Shown: positions 50,699 to 55,863 of the stretch, in pieces
How positions within the stretch are numbered: position 1 is the stretch's first letter
How the letters are laid out: each line of letters starts with the position of its first letter
NCBI RefSeq assembly: GCF_905372115.1
Contig: NZ_CAJPNR010000010.1
Span: 1 to 55,863 of the forward strand
Direction of reading: 5' to 3'
Source: an uncultured Streptococcus sp.
Lineage (GTDB): Bacteria; Bacillota; Bacilli; Lactobacillales; Streptococcaceae
Length of the DNA: 55,863 bases
Program-made: the position numbers and the translations under genes
The notes under the pieces: generated by a model
Database searches by the model: none
The model's input: the letters and a program-made list of their open reading frames with translations, nothing else
What the model was told of the DNA's origin: nothing

Positions 50699-51565
50699 TC
50701 AATCCTTATTTTCATGATAAACCGCATAGAGCTCGCTCTTGTTCCTGCCGTATTTTTTGGCCACGTTCTTGATGGCTTGATTTTTTTTGCTGCCGGCTTT
50801 AACTAAGAGATCAATTTCAGCGAGGATCTGCTCTTGAGATATTTCTTGTTGAGCATCTTCTACCGCCCCAGCTACAATCAAGAGACACTCTCCTTTAGGC
50901 GGATGTTCAGCCGTATAAGCCAACAAGTCTGAAATCAGCCCTCGCTGATACTCCTCGTGAATCTTAGTCAGCTCGCGCACCAAGACGACTTGGCGGTCAC
51001 CATAAACCGCCAGCATATTTTCCAGCGTCGCCCGAACCCGATGAGGGGATTCGTAGAAAATCTGAGTCTCAGGATAGGATTTTTTGCTAGTGAAAAATTC
51101 CTTCTGCTGGCCAGCCTTTCTAGGCAGAAAGCCATAGAAAATATGCGGTTGGGGAGCCAGTCCGCTGGCAATCAAGGCTGTTATTCCAGCACTAGGACCA
51201 GGAATTGGCACTACAGTAATTCCAGCTTCTAGCGCTGCCTGAACCAAATCATGTCCGGGATCAGAAATACTGGGCAGACCAGCATCCGAAACCTGAGCTA
51301 TATCATTTCCACTTTGAAGCATGTCCAAGAGAACTGGAATTTTCTCCTTGGCATTGTGCTCATGAAAACTGATCTGCTTAGTCTCAATCCCAAAATGCTT
51401 GAGCAGAAGGCCCGTATTTCTCGTATCTTCAGCCGCAATCCTGTCAACCTCTTTCAAGGTATTGATCATACGGATGCTCATATCATCCAGATTACCGATA
51501 GGAGTCGCGACCAGATAGAGCTTGCCGAAGGAAGTTTCGCCCTTAAAACTTTTTTGAACCTGCAT
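50699..51565 (-). CDS. rsmI: 16S rRNA (cytidine-1402-2'-O)-methyltransferase
   Basis: 288 aa, tetrapyrrole-methylase fold. LYLVATPIGNLDDMSIRM, AEDTRNTGLLLKHFGI, VSDAGLPSISDPGHDL, PGPSAGITALIASGL and FYESPHRV are the RsmI pattern. Methylates the 2'-OH of C1402. Start ATG 51565 preferred over GTG 51568. Next to yabA, as in other Firmicutes. Confidence 0.95.
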   Translation of the reverse strand: MQVQKSFKGETSFGKLYLVATPIGNLDDMSIRMINTLKEVDRIAAEDTRNTGLLLKHFGIETKQISFHEHNAKEKIPVLLDMLQSGNDIAQVSDAGLPSISDPGHDLVQAALEAGITVVPIPGPSAGITALIASGLAPQPHIFYGFLPRKAGQQKEFFTSKKSYPETQIFYESPHRVRATLENMLAVYGDRQVVLVRELTKIHEEYQRGLISDLLAYTAEHPPKGECLLIVAGAVEDAQQEISQEQILAEIDLLVKAGSKKNQAIKNVAKKYGRNKSELYAVYHENKD

Positions 51566-51567
51566 CA

Positions 51568-51885
51568 CTACTCCCTAAATAACAATTCATCGCAGAACAT
51601 GCACTCTGCGTCATTCTCTCGGCGCTGGCCATAGAAATCCGTACAGACATGAAAGCCGTCATAATAAAGCTTGCGCAAATTATCCCGGTTTTTCTTGGTC
51701 TTGGTCGGAGCTTCCTTCTCCACCTCTCCCAAGCGCTCCCTCAGCTTGTCATTTTCTAGATGCAGAGCAATATTTTCCTCTACCACACTCTTGAGATTTT
51801 TCTTGACAGCCTCCACCTCAGCAAGTGTCACTAAAAGCGTCTGTGAAAAATCATCCAAGGCGTCAAATAAGTCTTTTTTATCCAT
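51568..51885 (-). CDS. yabA: DNA replication initiation control protein YabA
   Basis: 105 aa. N-terminal coiled coil (LFDALDDFSQTLLVTLAEVE, KLRERLGEVE) and C-terminal Zn-binding part FHVCTDFYGQRR then ECMFCDELL. In B. subtilis it bridges DnaA and DnaN to limit re-initiation. Shares 1 nt with the preferred rsmI start region. Confidence 0.93.
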   Translation of the reverse strand: MDKKDLFDALDDFSQTLLVTLAEVEAVKKNLKSVVEENIALHLENDKLRERLGEVEKEAPTKTKKNRDNLRKLYYDGFHVCTDFYGQRRENDAECMFCDELLFRE

Positions 51886-51909
51886 TTTATACTCCTGTGC
51901 TGCCTCTTT

Positions 51910-52800
51910 TTACTTTCCCTTCAAAGTCATATATTCTAAAGCGTTTTGAAAAGATACATTGGCCCGCCACATCTTCCGAGCCAGCAAAAGCTGCTCCAAG
52001 GCCTGTCGACCGCTCTCTGTTGCTATCTCTTTATAAAATAATACTTCCAAGAGCTTGAAGACCTGTTCCTGCTTCTCCTTATCATCAGCCAGCTTTGCCA
52101 GACGCGAAACCTGCAGAAATGCCTGACTTGGACGAGTTTGAAAATCCTTGACAAAGCGCTCGCATTCGCTGACTAATTCAAAAAAGGCATTATTATGAGC
52201 CAAGCTATCCGCTTCTGACTGAGTCTGACTATAAGCAGCTAGTAGCTCCGCTCGACTTTTAATCAAGCCATCCTGTTCCAAACTGTGCTGCAGAGCAGCT
52301 GTATTTTTCAAGAAATGATAAACCTGAGTCCGACTTCGAATCGTCGGCAGAATCAGCTGTTCATCAGCAGTCAGAAGAAAGATATAAATCTCGCTCTGTG
52401 GTTCCTCAATGACTTTGAGCAAGGAATTGGCTGCATTGATGTGCATCCGATCCGCATCGCAGATAATGAAAACCTGCCGACTGCCTTCTAAGCCACTTTG
52501 AGAGAAGTTTCGGACCAACTCCCGAACTCGGTCTGTTTTAATAATGTTATTAACCGGTCGCACCACAGTTACATCAGAAAAATCTTCTGCTGCAATCAAA
52601 CGACAAGAACGACAAGACTGACAAGGCCAGACGCCTTGCTTATTCTCGCAAAAGAGACTCTGGGACAGGATTTGGGCCATTTCAAAACTGCCAAAAGCTC
52701 CGGTAAACAAGTAGGCATGACTAAGCCGCCCCTGTTCCAAAATATGCTGAAACTGCTCAAACAAGCTGGGCTGGCTTTGCTGTAAATCTTTTATCTTCAT
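51910..52800 (-). CDS. holB: DNA polymerase III delta' subunit
   Basis: 296 aa. AAA+ clamp-loader fold with a degenerate P-loop (FTGAFGSFEMAQ), as usual for delta'. Zn-binding Cys CENKQGVWPCQSCRSC, then DADRMHINAANSLLKVIEEP. 4-bp overlap with tmk. Confidence 0.94.
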   Translation of the reverse strand: MKIKDLQQSQPSLFEQFQHILEQGRLSHAYLFTGAFGSFEMAQILSQSLFCENKQGVWPCQSCRSCRLIAAEDFSDVTVVRPVNNIIKTDRVRELVRNFSQSGLEGSRQVFIICDADRMHINAANSLLKVIEEPQSEIYIFLLTADEQLILPTIRSRTQVYHFLKNTAALQHSLEQDGLIKSRAELLAAYSQTQSEADSLAHNNAFFELVSECERFVKDFQTRPSQAFLQVSRLAKLADDKEKQEQVFKLLEVLFYKEIATESGRQALEQLLLARKMWRANVSFQNALEYMTLKGK

Positions 52801-53435
52801 GACAGATTCCCAAATCGTTCCTGAATGATGGCCAAACTATCGGCCACCACCTTATCCAGAGGTTGACTGGCATCCACCTTGACAAAGCGCTCAGGCTCCT
52901 TGTCAAGAATCGCCAAATAGCCCTGCCGAACCCGCTGATGCAAGTCCAAACCTTCCAGATCAAGCCGATTCACCTCTCGGCTTTCACTCTTAGCAATCCG
53001 CGCCAGCCCTTCTTCCACATCAATATCAAAATAGAGTGTCAAATCAGGTTTGAGTCCATCTATCGCGAACTGATTGAGCCATTCAATGTCCGCTACATCC
53101 AGACCACGGCCGTAGCCCTGATAGGCCACTGAGCTATCGATAAAACGGTCCATCAAGACAATCTTCCCTTGGGCCAAAGCTGGCAAAACCCGCTCAGCCA
53201 AGTGCTGGCGGCGACTAGCAATGTACAACAAGAGTTCTGTCTTAGCATCCATAGCCGTATGACTAGGTTTCAAAATCACTTCGCGAATAGCCTCAGCAAT
53301 CTGGACGCCGCCTGGCTCCCGTGTCGTAATCAGTCCAGTGCCATAATTTTTCAAAAAAGGAAGCAAGGCTTCCAACACACTCGACTTTCCAGCCCCTTCC
53401 GGACCTTCCAGCGAAATCAAAATACCATTTTTCAT
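52797..53435 (-). CDS. tmk: Thymidylate kinase
   Basis: 212 aa. P-loop EGPEGAGKSS (about 10-18), DRX motif VLMDRFIDSSVAYQGYGRG, and LID DLTLYFDIDVEEGLARI. Phosphorylates dTMP. First gene of tmk-holB-yabA-rsmI. Confidence 0.96.
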   Translation of the reverse strand: MKNGILISLEGPEGAGKSSVLEALLPFLKNYGTGLITTREPGGVQIAEAIREVILKPSHTAMDAKTELLLYIASRRQHLAERVLPALAQGKIVLMDRFIDSSVAYQGYGRGLDVADIEWLNQFAIDGLKPDLTLYFDIDVEEGLARIAKSESREVNRLDLEGLDLHQRVRQGYLAILDKEPERFVKVDASQPLDKVVADSLAIIQERFGNLS

Positions 53436-53748
53436 CTTTACCTTTAATCTCTAACTTCTAATTTCTTAATCTTTATAAGAAAATGCAGATGCGAATTGCT
53501 CTAAAACTTGATATAAGCTACTTTTCAGAGTTCGTCCACATTACTGAGCAGCCTGATAAGAGCCGATTCTGTCAACTCATTATTTTCATCCCACTCTTTT
53601 TTATCTATTGTTTATTTTACCAAAAAAAAAGCTAAAAGCCCATCATAAGAAAAGACTTTAAAAATTTTTTCAAAGTGTTTTACAAAGGCTAAATTTTTGG
53701 TAAAATATATTCAGAAGAAATTTCTGGAAATAGATTTAGGAGGATCTT
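53436..53748. other. Divergent intergenic region between tmk and the YitT gene
   Basis: 313 bp, AT-rich. Toward the YitT gene there is TTTACA about 16 bp upstream of TAAAAT and AGGAGG before ATG. A run of nine A followed by GCTAAAAGCCC (about 53620-53642) may be a degenerate hairpin. No other feature seen. Confidence 0.5.
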
Positions 53749-54636
53749 ATGTTTAAATTAAAAAACGTACTGGCCATCATTTTTGGGGCTGGAATTTTTT
53801 CTTTTGGGATTCATTATTTGGTCATTCCCTTTCATTTGTATGAGGGCGGAGCAACGGGTCTGACCTTGATTACCTACTATCTATTTAAAATCCCTGTCTC
53901 GACAACCAACCTAGTGATTAACATTCCTCTCTTTATTATTGCATGGAAGCTACTGGGTTCGAGAACCCTCTACCTCAGCATTCTAGGGACTTTCTCTGTG
54001 TCTGCTTGGCTCAAGATTTTTGAAATCCTACCGGCCTCCAAACACCTGCAAGACTATTTTATCTCAGCTCTGGACGGTGATGTCTTACTAGCCTGTCTTG
54101 GAACGGGGATTGTTATGGGGATTGGACTAGGCATCATCTTCAATGCTGGCGGAACGACGGGCGGTACTGACATTGTAGCCCGTATCTTTAATAAATACAC
54201 TAGCATTTCCATGGGCAAACTCATGCTGACTGTTGATTTTGTGGTCATTACCTTGGTTCTCCTTGTTTTCAAAGACCTACGCATGGTGTCTTATACCCTG
54301 ATGTTTGTCTTTATCACCTCGCGCGTCATTGACCTGATTGCAGAAGGAGGCTTTGCCGGCAAGGGATTCCTTATCGTTACCAGCAAACCGGCAGAACTGG
54401 CTGAAGCTATCAATAACAAGCTAGATCGTGGAGTGACCTACCTCAAGGGGCAAGGCTTCTATAGCAAGCAGGATCTCCAGATTGTCTACTGTGTTGTTTC
54501 CCGTAACGAAATGCAGCAAATGAAGAAACTCATTAACCAAGTCGATCCATTTGCCTTTACTACTATTACCGAAGCCCATGAGATCTTGGGCGAAGGCTTC
54601 ACTTTAGATGCCAACAAACAACCTATTGTACGTTAA
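53749..54636 (+). CDS. YitT family membrane protein
   Basis: 295 aa. Five to six membrane segments of the DUF161 type (LYEGGATGLTLITYYLF; NAGGTTGGTDIVARIFNKYT), then a DUF2179 cytoplasmic domain (FAGKGFLIVTSKPAELAEAI; FAFTTITEAHEILGEGF). Function unproven. Start after AGGAGGATCTT. Confidence 0.9.
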   Translation: MFKLKNVLAIIFGAGIFSFGIHYLVIPFHLYEGGATGLTLITYYLFKIPVSTTNLVINIPLFIIAWKLLGSRTLYLSILGTFSVSAWLKIFEILPASKHLQDYFISALDGDVLLACLGTGIVMGIGLGIIFNAGGTTGGTDIVARIFNKYTSISMGKLMLTVDFVVITLVLLVFKDLRMVSYTLMFVFITSRVIDLIAEGGFAGKGFLIVTSKPAELAEAINNKLDRGVTYLKGQGFYSKQDLQIVYCVVSRNEMQQMKKLINQVDPFAFTTITEAHEILGEGFTLDANKQPIVR

Positions 54637-54665
54637 AAACCTCATCCAATGATGAGGCTTTTTTT
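54635..54665. terminator. Bidirectional terminator
   Basis: AAAACCTCATC-caat-GATGAGGCTTTTTTT; serves the YitT gene and the CBS-ACT gene from opposite sides. Confidence 0.85.
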
Positions 54666-54670
54666 ATTAC

Positions 54671-55327
54671 TTATAAAGCTTTTGCTGAAGTATGCGTAAT
54701 CTCAGCCAGTTCAATCGCATGCTCTTCAAATTTTTTCTTGAGAAGGGCTGTATCTATATTACCAGCTAATTGTACTTCAATGACGACTTTGCCATCCTTG
54801 CGTGGGATATTGACGGTATTGGAGATGTTGAGATTTTCTTCCACCAGAAGACGGATAATCTGCTCAAGAACCCCCACCTTATTCTCAGTGACAAAGCGCA
54901 GACGGACTCCCTCTTCACCATAGCCAGACACTTCTAAGAAAGCTTTGAAAATATCACGGTCAGTAATAACCCCGTAAAGTTGCTCATTGTCCACGACAGG
55001 CAGGATACCAATCTTATTTTTCAGCATCAGATAGGTCGCATCTTCCAGACTGGCAAACTGAGAGATCGTAACCACATCACGAATCATAACATCACCAACC
55101 TTGGTTTTGTTGAGAAGATAGTTCATCTCATAAATGGACAGACTCGTTGCCTTAGATGGACTAGCTTCTGCAATCGTTCCTTCTGTCACCAGTCCCACTA
55201 GTTGGTCATTCTCAATCACCGGCAGACGGTGGAGTTTCTGCTCACGCATCATATCTGCCGCATGAGCAATCGTTGTATTTGGGCTGATATAAACCACCTT
55301 ACGCGTCATAAAATCTTTAACTGCCAT
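54671..55327 (-). CDS. CBS-pair and ACT domain protein
   Basis: 218 aa. Two CBS motifs (FMTRKVVYISPNTTIAHAAD, LPVIENDQLVGLVTEGTI; VGDVMIRDVVTISQFASLED, ILPVVDNEQLYGVITDRD) and a C-terminal ACT domain (RFVTENKVGVLEQIIRLLVE). AcuB-like. Such proteins sense adenosine nucleotides or amino acids. Start after GAGGGGACTTTT. Confidence 0.9.
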   Translation of the reverse strand: MAVKDFMTRKVVYISPNTTIAHAADMMREQKLHRLPVIENDQLVGLVTEGTIAEASPSKATSLSIYEMNYLLNKTKVGDVMIRDVVTISQFASLEDATYLMLKNKIGILPVVDNEQLYGVITDRDIFKAFLEVSGYGEEGVRLRFVTENKVGVLEQIIRLLVEENLNISNTVNIPRKDGKVVIEVQLAGNIDTALLKKKFEEHAIELAEITHTSAKAL

Positions 55328-55532
55328 AAAAGTCCCCTCTACTTCCTATCCATAATTCTTATACTTATTATACTTTATTTTGAAGCTGATTTCAAACGCT
55401 TCCAAGTCCTTTGCCTAAGTTTTCAAAATTTAGAAAAATCCCGCGATTGGAAAAATTGAAGATAGACAATGGCTAGCTATACTATGTTAAGCATCTAAGA
55501 GAAGAAAAATGTCTTGCGGACCTTAACGATCG
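55328..55532. other. Intergenic DNA leading into the hairpin array
   Basis: Leader of the CBS-ACT gene (TATACTTATTATACTT at about 55361-55376) and then non-coding sequence containing TGTCTTGCGGACCTTAACGATCG, which looks like a degraded array unit. No gene seen. Confidence 0.45.
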
Positions 55533-55863
55533 AAAACTCGCTGCTGCGAGTTCCCATCTGCAATCTGAAACAATCCACCGGATTTTGACGAAAAACTTGT
55601 TTTTTTTATCTGCAACTTAAAAAGGTCCAATGGACCTTTTCAAAACGTTACGTTACTATCGTAACTTTCTATCCACAACCTAAAAATGTCTCCCAGACAT
55701 TTTGAAGAAAACTCGCTCTCTCGAGTTCCCATTTGCAACCTGAAACAATCCACCGAGCATCTTGACGAAAACTTTGTTTTCTTTATCTGCAACTTAAAAA
55801 GGCCCGCAGGACCTTTTCAAAACGTTAAGTTACTATCGTAACTTTCTATCAACAGCCTAAAAA
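55533..55863. repeat. Tandem hairpin array, period about 175 bp, running off the window
   Basis: Two units begin at 55533 and 55708. Each has in the same order AAACTCGC/GCGAGTT-type, AATCCACCG, AAAAACTTGTTTTT-like, AAAAGGTCC/GGACCTTTT, GTTACG/CGTAAC and (complete in unit 1) AAATGTCT/AGACATTT hairpins. They are joined by linkers of the form YTGCAACYTRAAA. Linker anchors recur every 53-65 bp, so the 175-bp unit is three sub-units. Many arms differ between the units but still pair, which points to selection for structure. No frame is open across it. Confidence 0.75.

Noticed and set aside
55533..55863. CRISPR array
   Set aside because: Repeats are 175-bp hairpin clusters without constant direct repeats and unique spacers; no cas genes.

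Overview
The window looks like a chromosomal segment of a low-GC oral Streptococcus. The evidence is the gene content (lacABCD-TFEG with lacR, rsmI-yabA-holB-tmk, DUF421/DUF3290, a YitT protein, a NOX-type flavocytochrome), the AAGGAGG ribosome binding sites and the LPxTG surface proteins. Placement near the sanguinis/gordonii group is inference from gene content. Most genes lie on the minus strand. I saw no tRNA, rRNA, CRISPR array, transposase or prophage gene.

Layout. 1-13.6 kb is a rearranged surface-protein region. Two paralogous LPxTG adhesins (256-4803 with a long array of Cna_B repeats; 11487-13358 with one unit) are embedded among gene fragments: a methyltransferase tail, an XRE-regulator tail, a 5'-truncated XRE gene, a DJ-1/PfpI gene with an in-frame TGA, and two tandem PrsW-like membrane proteases. 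13.6-16.4 kb holds a lipoprotein, an NrdI-like flavoprotein, a membrane protein and a TetR regulator with three matching palindromic operators. 16.5-19.3 kb is an island of four immunity-type genes (two YezG, one SUKH-like, one DUF6985/DUF2004-like) with remains of a toxin but no intact toxin. 19.4-22.0 kb is an ABC-2 exporter with a LytTR/DUF3021 pair. 22.2-28.0 kb is a Bce-type peptide-sensing module: ABC transporter, TraX-like protein, second NrdI-like protein, histidine kinase and response regulator.

28.2-32.5 kb carries a lipase-like protein, a NOX-like oxidase, a Ser-rich lipoprotein and a DUF2975/XRE pair. 32.6-41.2 kb is the complete tagatose-6-phosphate lactose pathway: PTS uptake (lacFE), hydrolysis (lacG), lacABCD, the antiterminator lacT with its RNA target, and the repressor lacR with its operator. 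41.4-55.3 kb is mostly core genes: DUF4230, metG, DUF421/3290, exoA, nth, an Spx-like protein, serCA, rsmI-yabA-holB-tmk, yitT and a CBS-ACT protein. The right end enters a tandem array of short hairpins that runs out of the window.

Themes worth following: (1) a TNACA-N4-TGTAA Bce operator family that links the ABC transporter, the TraX-like gene and, 18 kb away, the PrsW pair; (2) a TetR regulon defined by three perfect N12-spaced palindromes; (3) the hairpin array at the right edge; (4) the immunity island with a decayed toxin.
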